Positions 8,079 to 16,529 of a DNA stretch of 64,000 nt are shown in pieces; the stretch's first letter is position 1; each line of letters starts with the position of its first letter. The notes beneath the pieces were generated by a model. The model did no database searches. It was not told where the DNA came from and worked only from the letters and a program-made list of their open reading frames with translations. This stretch comes from Streptomyces sp. yr375. GTDB lineage: Bacteria > Actinomycetota > Actinomycetes > Streptomycetales > Streptomycetaceae. Position numbers and translations under genes: made by a program. The DNA lies in assembly GCF_900110755.1 (NCBI RefSeq), contig NZ_FOFF01000040.1, positions 17,239-81,238 on the forward strand, read 5' to 3'.

Positions 8079-9236
8079 ATGACGGTCCTGGAGCAGCGGG
8101 GCACGTACCGGCCCACGCCGCCGCCCGCCTGGCAGCCCCGTACCGACCCCGCGCCGCTGCTGCCCGACGCGGAGCCGTACCGCGTCCTCGGCACCGACGC
8201 GGCCGCGCAGACCGATCCGGAGCTGCTGCGCCGGCTGTACGCCCAGTTGGTGCGCGGCCGCCGCTACAACGCCCAGGCCACCGCCCTCACCAAGCAGGGC
8301 AGACTCGCCGTCTACCCCTCCAGCACCGGCCAGGAGGCCTGCGAGGTCGCCGCCGCGCTCGCCCTTCAGGAGCGGGACTGGCTCTTCCCCAGCTACCGCG
8401 ACACCCTCGCGGTCGTCGCGCGCGGAGTGGACCCCGTCGAGGCCCTCACCCTGCTGCGCGGCGACCGGCACACCGGCTACGACCCCTACGAGCACCGCGT
8501 CGCGCCCCTGTGCACGCCGCTCGCCACCCAGCTCCCGCACGCCGTGGGCCTCGCGCACGCCGCCCGCCTCAAGGGCGACGACGTGGTCGCGCTCGCCATG
8601 GTCGGTGACGGCGGCACCAGCGAGGGCGACTTCCACGAGGCGCTGAACTTCGCCGCCGTCTGGCAGGCGCCGGTCGTCTTCCTCGTGCAGAACAACGGCT
8701 TCGCGATCTCCGTCCCGCTCGCCAAGCAGACCGCGGCCCCCTCGCTGGCCCACAAGGCCGTCGGGTACGGCATGCCGGGCCGCCTGGTCGACGGCAACGA
8801 CGCCGTCGCCGTGCACGAGGTGCTGGCCGACGCCGTACGCCGCGCGCGGGAGGGCGGCGGCCCGACCCTGGTGGAGGCGGTGACCTACCGCATCGAGGCG
8901 CACACCAACGCCGACGACGCCACCCGATACCGGGGCGACGCCGAGGTCGAGACCTGGCGCGAGCACGACCCGATCCAGCTCCTGGAGCGCGAACTGACCG
9001 CGCGCGGGCTGCTCGACGAGGACCTGCGGCAGTCCGCGCGGGACGCCGCCGAGACGATGGCCGCCGACCTGCGCGCCCGCATGAACCAGGACCCGGTCCT
9101 CGACCCGATGGACCTGTTCTCCCACGTGTACGCCGAACCCACCCCCCAACTGCGCGAGCAGCAGGCGCTGCTGCGGGCGGAACTCGACGCCGAGCACGCC
9201 GACCAGGGCAGTGACCAGGGGAGCGCGCACCGATGA
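8079..9236 (+). CDS. bkdA: Branched-chain 2-oxoacid dehydrogenase E1 component alpha subunit
   Basis: The 385-residue thiamine-diphosphate-dependent alpha subunit of the complex that decarboxylates the keto acids of Val, Leu and Ile. The ThDP/Mg motif runs from GDG (176-178) to NN (205-206). The phosphorylation-loop region follows around TYRIEAHTNADDATRY. A GAGGAGGTG site precedes the ATG. Its stop overlaps the start of the E1beta gene. The gene length and the presence of a second set about 12.6 kb downstream match the bkdABC/bkdFGH arrangement described for S. avermitilis. The symbol is assigned by that resemblance. Confidence 0.8.
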   Translation: MTVLEQRGTYRPTPPPAWQPRTDPAPLLPDAEPYRVLGTDAAAQTDPELLRRLYAQLVRGRRYNAQATALTKQGRLAVYPSSTGQEACEVAAALALQERDWLFPSYRDTLAVVARGVDPVEALTLLRGDRHTGYDPYEHRVAPLCTPLATQLPHAVGLAHAARLKGDDVVALAMVGDGGTSEGDFHEALNFAAVWQAPVVFLVQNNGFAISVPLAKQTAAPSLAHKAVGYGMPGRLVDGNDAVAVHEVLADAVRRAREGGGPTLVEAVTYRIEAHTNADDATRYRGDAEVETWREHDPIQLLERELTARGLLDEDLRQSARDAAETMAADLRARMNQDPVLDPMDLFSHVYAEPTPQLREQQALLRAELDAEHADQGSDQGSAHR

Positions 9237-10237
9237 CCACCGTCGCCGTCAAGCCGGCCACCATGGCGCAGGCGCTCACGCGCGCGCTGCGCGACGCGAT
9301 GGCCGCCGACCCGTCCGTGCACGTCCTGGGTGAGGACGTGGGCACCCTGGGCGGCGTCTTCCGGGTCACCGACGGGCTCGCCAAGGAGTTCGGCGAGACC
9401 CGCTGCACGGACACCCCGCTCGCCGAGGCGGGCATCCTCGGCACCGCCGTCGGCATGGCCATGTACGGCCTGCGCCCGGTCGTGGAGATGCAGTTCGACG
9501 CCTTCGCCTTTCCGGCGTTCGAGCAGCTCATCAGCCATGTCGCCAAGATGCGCAACCGCACCCGCGGCCGGATGCCGCTGCCGATCACCGTCCGGGTGCC
9601 CTACGGCGGCGGCATCGGCGGCGTCGAGCACCACAGCGACTCCTCCGAGGCGTACTACATGGCGACCCCCGGCCTCCATGTCGTGACGCCGGCCACGGTC
9701 GCCGACGCCTACGGCCTGCTGCGCGCCGCGATCGCCTCGGACGACCCGGTCGTCGTCCTCGAACCCAAGCGCCTGTACTGGTCCAAGGACTCCTGGAACC
9801 CGGAGGACCCGCAGACCGTCGAGCCGATAGGCCGCGCGGTGGTGCGGCGCTCGGGCCGGAGCGCCACACTGATCACGTACGGGCCGTCGCTGCCGGTCTG
9901 CCTCGAAGCCGCCGAGGCGGCGCGCGCCGAGGGCTGGGACCTCGAAGTCGTCGACCTGCGTTCCCTGGTGCCCTTCGACGACGAGACGGTCTGCGCCTCG
10001 GTACGGCGGACCGGCCGCGCGGTCGTCGTCCATGAGTCGGGCTCCTTCGGCGGGCCGGGCGGGGAGATCGCGGCCCGTGTCACGGAGCGCTGCTTCCACC
10101 ACCTGGAGGCACCGGTGCTGCGCGTCGCCGGGTTCGACCTCCCGTATCCGCCGCCGATGCTGGAGCGCCACCACCTGCCCGGCGTCGACCGCATCCTGGA
10201 CGCCGTGGCGCGGTTGCAGTGGGAGGCCGAGAACTGA
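9233..10237 (+). CDS. bkdB: Branched-chain 2-oxoacid dehydrogenase E1 component beta subunit
   Basis: A 334-residue transketolase-like beta subunit that pairs with E1alpha to form the decarboxylase. Typical stretches are VLGEDVGTLGGVFRVTDGL, DTPLAEAGILGTAVG, VRVPYGGGIGGVEHHSDS and the C-terminal ERCFHHLEAPVLRV. It overlaps E1alpha by 4 bp and the E2 gene by 1 bp, so the three subunits are translationally coupled. The paralogue at 25414-26415 is the same length within one residue. Confidence 0.85.
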   Translation: MTTVAVKPATMAQALTRALRDAMAADPSVHVLGEDVGTLGGVFRVTDGLAKEFGETRCTDTPLAEAGILGTAVGMAMYGLRPVVEMQFDAFAFPAFEQLISHVAKMRNRTRGRMPLPITVRVPYGGGIGGVEHHSDSSEAYYMATPGLHVVTPATVADAYGLLRAAIASDDPVVVLEPKRLYWSKDSWNPEDPQTVEPIGRAVVRRSGRSATLITYGPSLPVCLEAAEAARAEGWDLEVVDLRSLVPFDDETVCASVRRTGRAVVVHESGSFGGPGGEIAARVTERCFHHLEAPVLRVAGFDLPYPPPMLERHHLPGVDRILDAVARLQWEAEN

Positions 10238-11601
10238 TGGCTCAGGTGCTGGAGTTCAAGCTCCCCGACCTCGGGGAGGGGCTCACCGAGGCGGAGATCG
10301 TCCGCTGGCTGGTCGAGGTCGGCGATGTGGTCGCCGTCGACCAGCCGATCGTCGAGGTCGAGACGGCCAAGGCGATGGTCGAGGTGCCCTGTCCCTACGG
10401 CGGCGTGGTCACCGCCCGCTTCGGCGAGGAGGGTACGGAAATGCCCGTCGGCGCCCCGCTGATCACGGTGGCGGTCGGCCCGCCGGCTTCCGGCGGTGAG
10501 ACGGTTCCCACCGAGGGCTCGGGCAACGTGCTGGTGGGCTACGGCACTTCGGAGGCACCGGCGCGGCGCAGGCGGGTGCGGCCGGTCCAGCCGACGCCTG
10601 TCGCTCAGCCGACGCCGGTTTCTCACGCGACGCCTGTTGCTCCGGCACCGGCGGTCGCAGCGGTCCCGGCTACCCCGGCGGCTTCGCGCGGGGCGGCGGC
10701 CGGGCCCGTCCCCGTCATCTCCCCGCTGGTCCGTCGCCTCGCTCGCGAGAACGGGCTGGATCTGCGGGAGGTCTCCGGTTCCGGGCCGGAGGGGCTGATC
10801 CTGCGGGCGGACGTGGAGAACGTGATGCGGGCGGCTGCCGTTCCGCAGTCCGCACCGGTCTCCGCGGCGACGACTGCTCCCGCCTCCGTCGCTCCCTCCG
10901 CCACTCTCGCCGGAAGCCATCGCATCCCCCTCAAGGGCGTGCGGGGTGCCGTCGCCGACAAGCTCTCGCGCAGCCGTCGGGAGATTCCCGACGCGACTTG
11001 CTGGGTGGACGCCGACGCGACGGAACTGATGCGTGCCCGTGCCGCGATGAACGCGGCCGGCGGGCCGAAGATCTCCCTCCTCGCGCTGCTGGCCCGGGTC
11101 TGCACCGCGGCCCTGGCCCGCTTCCCGGAGCTCAACTCCACCGTCGACCAGGCGGCCCGGGAGGTCGTCCGGTTCGACCATGTCCACCTCGGCTTCGCCG
11201 CGCAGACCGAGCGGGGACTCGTCGTGCCCGTCGTCCGCGACGCGCACGCCCGGGACGCCGAGGGACTCACCGCCGAGTTCGCCCGGCTCACCGAGGTCGC
11301 CCGCGACGGGCGCCTCACCCCCGGCGAACTGACCGGCGGCACCTTCACGCTGAACAACTACGGCGTGTTCGGCGTCGACGGCTCCACGCCGATCATCAAC
11401 CACCCCGAGGCGGCCATGCTCGGCGTCGGCCGCATCATCCCCAAGCCGTGGGTGCACGAAGGCGAACTGGCGGTGCGCCAGGTCGTGCAGCTCTCGCTCA
11501 CCTTCGACCACCGGGTGTGCGACGGCGGCACGGCGGGAGGCTTCCTGCGCTACGTGGCCGACTGCGTGGAGCAGCCGGCGGTGCTGCTGCGCACGCTGTG
11601 A
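10237..11601 (+). CDS. bkdC: Branched-chain 2-oxoacid dehydrogenase E2 (dihydrolipoyl acyltransferase)
   Basis: A 454-residue E2 core protein. There is one N-terminal lipoyl domain with lipoylated Lys45 in VETAKAMVEV. A Pro/Ala-rich linker (about 95-155) follows, then a peripheral subunit-binding domain around 160-195 (ISPLVRRLARENGLDL) and a catalytic acyltransferase domain. The latter ends with the active site His425-xxx-Asp429-Gly430 in FDHRVCDGG. The acyl product would be isobutyryl-, isovaleryl- or 2-methylbutyryl-CoA. The E3 component is not encoded in this window. Confidence 0.85.
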   Translation: MAQVLEFKLPDLGEGLTEAEIVRWLVEVGDVVAVDQPIVEVETAKAMVEVPCPYGGVVTARFGEEGTEMPVGAPLITVAVGPPASGGETVPTEGSGNVLVGYGTSEAPARRRRVRPVQPTPVAQPTPVSHATPVAPAPAVAAVPATPAASRGAAAGPVPVISPLVRRLARENGLDLREVSGSGPEGLILRADVENVMRAAAVPQSAPVSAATTAPASVAPSATLAGSHRIPLKGVRGAVADKLSRSRREIPDATCWVDADATELMRARAAMNAAGGPKISLLALLARVCTAALARFPELNSTVDQAAREVVRFDHVHLGFAAQTERGLVVPVVRDAHARDAEGLTAEFARLTEVARDGRLTPGELTGGTFTLNNYGVFGVDGSTPIINHPEAAMLGVGRIIPKPWVHEGELAVRQVVQLSLTFDHRVCDGGTAGGFLRYVADCVEQPAVLLRTL

Positions 11602-11717
11602 TCCCGGCCAGGCCCTGAACATGTCCCCGCCCCCGCCCCCGCCCCCGCCCGCGTGCTCCCCGCGTTTCCCGTGATCGCGGGGGCACGCATCGCCGGAGCG
11701 GCCCGCATACTCGGGGG

Positions 11718-12641
11718 GTGACCTCGAACGAGCCTCCCGGACCGGCCGCCTACGACGCCGTCGTGCTCGCCGGTGGCGGTGCGCGCCGGCTCGGCGGCGC
11801 CGACAAGCCCGGTGTGCGGGTGGGCGGGCGCGCGCTGCTCGACCGGGTGCTCGGGGCCTGCGCCGACGCACGCGCCACCATCGTCGTCGCCGAACCCCGC
11901 CCCGCCCTCGCCGCCCGGCCCGTGCGCTGGGCGCGCGAGGACCCGCCCGGCGCGGGACCCGTCGCCGCGCTCGACGCCGGACTGCGCCAGGCCACGGCGG
12001 ACGACGTCGTCGTCCTCTCCGCCGACCTGCCCTTCCTCGCGGCGGACACCGTACGGCGGCTGCTGACGGCCCTGCGCGCCGGCCGAGCCGAGGGCGCGTT
12101 GCTCACCGACGCCGACGGCCGCGACCAGCCGCTCGTCGCCGCGTACCGCACGGCCGCCCTGCGCCGCGAACTGGCGGTGCTCGCCACCGACCACGGCGGC
12201 CTCACCGGGCTGCCCCTGCGCCGGCTGACCGCCGGGCTCGAACTCACCCGCGTCCCCGACCCGGTCGCGTCCTTCGACTGCGACACCTGGGACGACATCG
12301 CCACCGCCAGGGCACGTATCAGGGAGCATGGCCACGTGTTGGATGAATGGATTTCCGCAGTCAAGGACGAGCTGGGCATCGACCTCGACGTCGACACCGG
12401 CGCCCTCCTCGACCTCGCCCGTGACGCCGCCCACGGGGTGGCCCGGCCCGCGGCCCCGCTGACCACCTTCCTGGTCGGCTACGCGGCGGCGCAGGCCCAG
12501 GGCGGCCCCGAGGCCGTCGCCGAGGCCACCCGCAAGGCTGTCGCGCTGGCCCTGAGCTGGGCACAGGAGGCCGAGCAGGACAAGGCCGTCCAGCAGGACA
12601 AGGCCGCCGGGCCCGGCGGCTCCGGACCGGACGCCGGATGA
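11718..12641 (+). CDS. MobA-like NTP transferase fused to a DUF6457 domain
   Basis: A 307-residue two-domain protein. Residues 1-200 form a nucleotidyltransferase of the molybdenum cofactor guanylyltransferase type (VVLAGGGARRLGGADKP near residue 15, LSADLPFLAADTV later). Residues about 205-290 match the DUF6457 helical domain (VLDEWISAVKDELGIDLDVD). The GTG start at 11718 follows a GGGGGG stretch. The stop overlaps the ATG of the following MoeA-like gene, supporting a role in molybdenum cofactor maturation. The role of the C-terminal domain is unknown. Confidence 0.75.
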   Translation: MTSNEPPGPAAYDAVVLAGGGARRLGGADKPGVRVGGRALLDRVLGACADARATIVVAEPRPALAARPVRWAREDPPGAGPVAALDAGLRQATADDVVVLSADLPFLAADTVRRLLTALRAGRAEGALLTDADGRDQPLVAAYRTAALRRELAVLATDHGGLTGLPLRRLTAGLELTRVPDPVASFDCDTWDDIATARARIREHGHVLDEWISAVKDELGIDLDVDTGALLDLARDAAHGVARPAAPLTTFLVGYAAAQAQGGPEAVAEATRKAVALALSWAQEAEQDKAVQQDKAAGPGGSGPDAG

Positions 12642-14026
12642 CCCCCCACGGCACCCGGCAGGGCCTCGACGCCGAGGACCTCGACGTCGAGGAGGCGCTC
12701 GCCCTCGTGAAGGACGGCAACGGCCCCGCCCGCCCGACCGGCGACCACGGCCCCGCGCAGCGCGAGGGCAGCGCCGACGGCACCCCGTCCTCCGAGACCT
12801 CCCCCGCCCCGGAACACCGCCACCGGGCCATCTCCTGGCCCGAGGCCCGGACGATCGCCGCCCGCGCCGCCCGGTCCGGCGCAGCCCGCCGCCCGCCCGT
12901 CTCCGTCACCCTCGGCGACGCCCTCGGTCTCGTCCTGGCCGCCCCCCTCACCGCCCTCACCGATCTGCCCTCCTTCGACACCTCGGCGATGGACGGCTGG
13001 GCGGTCGCCGGCCCCGGCCCCTGGCACGTACGGGACGAAGGAGTGCTGGCCGGAAGCGCGGCGCCCGCGTCCCTCGGCGACGGCGAGGCCGTCCGGATCG
13101 CCACCGGCGCCCGGATCCCCGCGGACACCACCGCGGTGCTGCGCAGTGAGCACGGCCGCACCGACGACAGCGGCCGGCTGCACCCGACCCGCGAGATGCA
13201 GCACGGGCAGGACATCCGCCCGCGAGGGCAGGAGTGCCGCAGCGGGGACCAACTGCTCCTCGCCGGAGCGGTGGTGACCCCGGCGGTGCTCGGACTCGCC
13301 GCCGCTGCCGGGTACGACACGCTGACGGCCGTTCCCCGCCCCCGGGTCGAGGTGCTCGTCCTGGGCGACGAACTGCTCACCGAGGGCCGCCCGCACGAGG
13401 GCCTCATCCGGGACGCGCTCGGCCCGATGCTGCCCCCGTGGCTGCGGGCGCTGGGCGCCGAGGTCATCGCCGTGCGCAGGCTCCGCGATGACGCGAAGGT
13501 CCTGCACAAGGCCGTCACCGCGTCCGGCGCCGACCTGATCGTCACCACCGGGGGCACCGCTGCCGGCCCCGTCGACCACGTTCACCCCACGCTGCGCCGC
13601 CTCGACGCCGAACTCCTTGTCGACAGCGTCAAGGTGCGACCCGGTCACCCCATGCTGCTGGCCCGCCTCAAGGACGACCAGCACCTTGTCGGCCTGCCCG
13701 GCAACCCGCTCGCGGCCGTCTCCGGCCTGATCACCCTCGCCGAGCCCCTGCTGCGCACCCTCGCCGCCCGCTCGGCTCCCGAGCCGTACACACTGCCGTT
13801 GAGGGAGACGGTCCACGGGCACCCGTACGACACCCGGCTCGTCCCGGTCGTGCTGCGGGGTGACCATGTGGTGCCGCTGCACTACAACGGTCCGGCCATG
13901 CTGCGGGGCATCGCGGTGGCCGACGCCCTCGCCGTCGTACCGCCGGGCGGTGCAGGGGCGGGTCAGGAGGCCGAACTCCTCGACCTGCCGTGGGCGACAG
14001 CCGGGATCGGCGCTTGTTTCACGTGA
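12638..14026 (+). CDS. Molybdopterin molybdenumtransferase, MoeA-like
   Basis: A 462-residue MoeA-type protein that would insert molybdate into adenylylated molybdopterin. An unusual 60-residue N-terminal extension precedes the MoeA core, which has the signature SFDTSAMDGWAVA around residue 112. It continues with VVTPAVLGLAAAAG, TTGGTAAGPVDHV and LVGLPGNPLAAV. It overlaps the upstream MobA-like gene by 4 bp. Its stop codon lies inside the first of five ParB-binding palindromes. Several MoeA paralogues usually exist in Streptomyces, so no symbol is given. Confidence 0.8.
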   Translation: MTPHGTRQGLDAEDLDVEEALALVKDGNGPARPTGDHGPAQREGSADGTPSSETSPAPEHRHRAISWPEARTIAARAARSGAARRPPVSVTLGDALGLVLAAPLTALTDLPSFDTSAMDGWAVAGPGPWHVRDEGVLAGSAAPASLGDGEAVRIATGARIPADTTAVLRSEHGRTDDSGRLHPTREMQHGQDIRPRGQECRSGDQLLLAGAVVTPAVLGLAAAAGYDTLTAVPRPRVEVLVLGDELLTEGRPHEGLIRDALGPMLPPWLRALGAEVIAVRRLRDDAKVLHKAVTASGADLIVTTGGTAAGPVDHVHPTLRRLDAELLVDSVKVRPGHPMLLARLKDDQHLVGLPGNPLAAVSGLITLAEPLLRTLAARSAPEPYTLPLRETVHGHPYDTRLVPVVLRGDHVVPLHYNGPAMLRGIAVADALAVVPPGGAGAGQEAELLDLPWATAGIGACFT

Positions 14027-14130
14027 AACGGCCAGCTTGTTTCACGTGAAACGGGGAGCCTGTTTCACGTGAAACATGGCGGCCGTGGCGTTCGTTTCAC
14101 GTGAAACACACTCCCTGTTTCACGTGAAAC
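14016..14130. other. Cluster of five parS (ParB-binding) sites
   Basis: The 14-mer GTTTCACGTGAAAC occurs exactly at 14016-14029, 14039-14052, 14062-14075, 14094-14107 and 14117-14130. This is the centromere-like parS motif bound by ParB, and Streptomyces carries many copies near oriC. Start-to-start spacings are 23, 23, 32 and 23 bp. The first copy includes the moeA-like stop codon and the last ends 4 bp from the stop of the convergent channel gene. Confidence 0.95.
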
Positions 14131-14134
14131 ATCG

Positions 14135-15253
14135 TCAGGCCTGTTCGGCGGCCGGGACCGCCCGGCTGACCGTGATCACGTGGTCCCCCGGTTGTAGACG
14201 GGTGAGCCGGGGGTCGGCGTAGTTCAGCAGTTCCTTGCCGCGGACGACTGCCACGACGAGGTCCGCGCAGGTGCGGGGCGTCTGTCCCGCCTCCGCCTTG
14301 GTGATCGGGCGCTCGATGAGGTCCAGGCCGCTGCCGAGGGTCATCAGGTCCTCCAGGGTCCTGGCCACGGTCGGGCTGACCATCGAGACGCCGAGCAGTC
14401 GGCCGGCGGAGCTGGAGCTGGTGATCACGGTGTTCGCGCCGCTCTGCTTGAGCAGCGGTACGTTCTCGTCCTCGCGGGCGGCGACGACGATCGTGGCGCG
14501 CCGGTTCAACTGGCGGGCAGTGAGGGTGACCAGGGCGGCCGTGTCGTCGCGCTGCGGGGCGACGATCACCCGCGAGGCGCGCTGGACCTCTGCCTTGAGG
14601 AGGGTCTCCGAGCGGGTGGCGTCCCCGGTCACCGCCACCAGCCCGTCGTCGCCGGCCAGGTCCGCGTACTTGCGCTGGGCGTCCACGACCACGATCCGGT
14701 CCTTGGGGATGCCCTGCCCGACGAGGGTCTGCACCGCGTGGCGGCCCTTCGTGCCGTAGCCGACGACCACGATGTGATCGCTGGTACGGGCGCGCCAGCG
14801 GTGGATGCGGACCTGCTGGCGGGTGCGCTCGGTGAGGACCTCCAGGGTGGTGCCGACCAGGATGATCAGGAACACCACGCGCAGCGGTGTGATGACGAGG
14901 ATGTTGATGAGCCGGGCCATGTCGCTGACCGGGGTGATGTCGCCGTAGCCGGTGGTGGAGAGGGTGACGGTGGCGTAGTAGGCGGAGTCGAGGAGGCCGA
15001 CGGAGCCGTCCGAGTTGTCGTTGTAGCCGTCGTGGTCGGCGTAGACGATCAGGGTGGTGGCGGCGAGTACCAGCAGGCCCATGGCGAGGCGTCGCAGCAC
15101 CTGCTGGAGCGGGGGGACGCCGGTGCGCACGGGCATCGTGATGGAGCGGCCCGCCTCGGCGTCGTCCCGGGCCTCGGAGCGCGAGCGGTACCAGAGGGAC
15201 CGGAAGAGGGAGAACCTGGCCGGGCCGCCGGGCTGTCGTGGGTGGTCCTTCAT
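14135..15253 (-). CDS. Two-transmembrane potassium channel with RCK (TrkA-N) domain
   Basis: A 372-residue channel. The hydrophobic helix at about 52-71 and the pore with selectivity filter TTGYGD (residues 100-105) are followed by a second helix at 115-138. The cytoplasmic RCK/TrkA-N NAD-binding domain begins near 158 (IVVVGYGTKG) and TrkA-C follows to the end. The ATG at 15253 is preceded by AGGGGG; upstream in-frame codons lack a site. It is divergent from a gene whose product is closely similar to the RCK part only. It probably conducts K+ and is gated by nucleotides or ions. Confidence 0.85.
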   Translation of the reverse strand: MKDHPRQPGGPARFSLFRSLWYRSRSEARDDAEAGRSITMPVRTGVPPLQQVLRRLAMGLLVLAATTLIVYADHDGYNDNSDGSVGLLDSAYYATVTLSTTGYGDITPVSDMARLINILVITPLRVVFLIILVGTTLEVLTERTRQQVRIHRWRARTSDHIVVVGYGTKGRHAVQTLVGQGIPKDRIVVVDAQRKYADLAGDDGLVAVTGDATRSETLLKAEVQRASRVIVAPQRDDTAALVTLTARQLNRRATIVVAAREDENVPLLKQSGANTVITSSSSAGRLLGVSMVSPTVARTLEDLMTLGSGLDLIERPITKAEAGQTPRTCADLVVAVVRGKELLNYADPRLTRLQPGDHVITVSRAVPAAEQA

Positions 15254-15374
15254 CGCGCGCCCCCTGTGATGGTGATCCGATCGGTGGGCACCATGGTTCC
15301 CGGCGGGTTCGTGCCCGTCATGAAGCAACACGTCTCCATGAGTCCGCACCTGTTCCATGATCCCGGAGGTCCCC

Positions 15375-16073
15375 TTGCGCGACCACACTGTCGTTGTCGG
15401 CTTCGGTACGAAGGGGCGGTCCGCGATCCGGACGGCCTGCGCGGCGGGGCTGCGCAGGGAGCAGGTCATGGTGATCGACCCGAGCGCGAAGATGATCGAG
15501 GCGGCGACGGCCGAGGGCTACGAGGGGGTCGTCGGGGACGCGACGCGCAGTGACGTGCTGCGGCGGGCCGAGGTGCAGCGGGCGGGGCGGATCGTCATCG
15601 CGACCCAGCGCGACGACACGGCCGTGCTGGTGGCGCTGACCGCCCGCCAGCTCAACCCGGGGGCGAAGATCGTGGCGGCGGTCCGCGAGGAGGAGAACGC
15701 GCCGCTGCTCAAGCAGTCCGGCGCCGACGAGGTCATCACCAGCGCGGGTGCGGCCGGCCGGCTGCTCGGTCTGTCCGTGCTCAGCCCGGCCGCGGGCCGG
15801 GTCATGGAGGACCTCATCCAGCAGGGCGACGGGCTCGACCTCGTCGAACGGCCCGTCACCAAGGCCGAGGCGGGCCGCGGCCCGCGTGAGACGGACGACC
15901 TGGTGGTGAGCGTCGTCCGCGGGCACCGTGTGCTGGCCTACGACGACCCGGCGATCGGCGTGCTGGAGCCGACGGACCGGCTGGTCACGATCACGCGGAT
16001 GGGCCCGGACCGCGGACCGGTCGTCCTCGGGACCCCCGGCATGCCCGGCGTCCCGCCCCTCCCGCCGGCCTGA
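15375..16073 (+). CDS. Stand-alone TrkA-N/TrkA-C (RCK) protein
   Basis: A 232-residue cytosolic RCK domain protein with a Rossmann motif VVVGFGTKG at the N-terminus and VIDPSAKMIEAATAEG, VGDATRSDVL and KQSGADEVITS. It is strikingly similar to the C-terminal half of the divergent K+ channel but has no pore helices. The TTG at 15375 is preferred because GGAGG lies 5 bases before it; an in-frame ATG at 15357 has no ribosome site. The Pro-rich C-terminus (about 15 residues) is unconserved. A regulatory partner role for the channel is inferred. Confidence 0.75.
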   Translation: MRDHTVVVGFGTKGRSAIRTACAAGLRREQVMVIDPSAKMIEAATAEGYEGVVGDATRSDVLRRAEVQRAGRIVIATQRDDTAVLVALTARQLNPGAKIVAAVREEENAPLLKQSGADEVITSAGAAGRLLGLSVLSPAAGRVMEDLIQQGDGLDLVERPVTKAEAGRGPRETDDLVVSVVRGHRVLAYDDPAIGVLEPTDRLVTITRMGPDRGPVVLGTPGMPGVPPLPPA

Positions 16074-16107
16074 ACACCCACCCGTCAGGCCGACCCGTCG
16101 GGCCGCG

Positions 16108-16404
16108 TTACTTGCGGTTGTACAGCCGCATCGTCACCGGTCCGAAGACCAGCACGAACAGTGCGGCCCACCCCCGCGACCAGGCGATCTCGGCGCCCGG
16201 CCAGTCGCCGGCCATCAATCCCCGTACCGCCGACGCCAGATGGGTCTTGACGGTGGTCGTCTTGCCTGCGCCGTTCGGGCCGAGGACGCCGTAGACCGTG
16301 CCGGTGGGGACGGCGAGGTCGACGCCGTCCACGGCCCGGGTCCGGCCGAACGTCTTCACCAGGCCCGCGGTCTCGATCGCCAGGCCGGCGCGGTGCTGGC
16401 TCAT
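16108..16404 (-). pseudogene. Collapsed ABC transporter: ATPase N-terminus fused to permease C-terminus
   Basis: A 98-codon frame. Residues 1-54 are the start of a DrrA-type ABC ATPase (LAIETAGLVKTFGRTRAVDG, then Walker A GPNGAGKTTTVKT). Residues about 55-98 look like the end of an ABC-2 permease (WSRGWAALFVLVFGPVTMRLYNRK). Signature motif, Walker B and all other membrane helices are absent. The simplest explanation is an in-frame deletion of roughly 1.5 kb removing the end of an ATPase gene and most of the permease gene behind it. It is unlikely to be functional as a transporter. Confidence 0.7.
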
Positions 16405-16529
16405 GGGGCTTCCTTCCGCGTACTTGGGCTACGCATGGGGAGACCTTTACTCTCGCGCGAACTCATCGGTGATCGCACATCGATTTGCCGGGTGATGCTC
16501 GGCCGGGGGCGGGGAGTAGCGTCCCCCTC

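Noticed and set aside
11619..11652. CCCCGC hexamer repeats after bkdC as a regulatory element
   Set aside because: Simple low-complexity slippage sequence with no dyad symmetry; nothing further supports a function.
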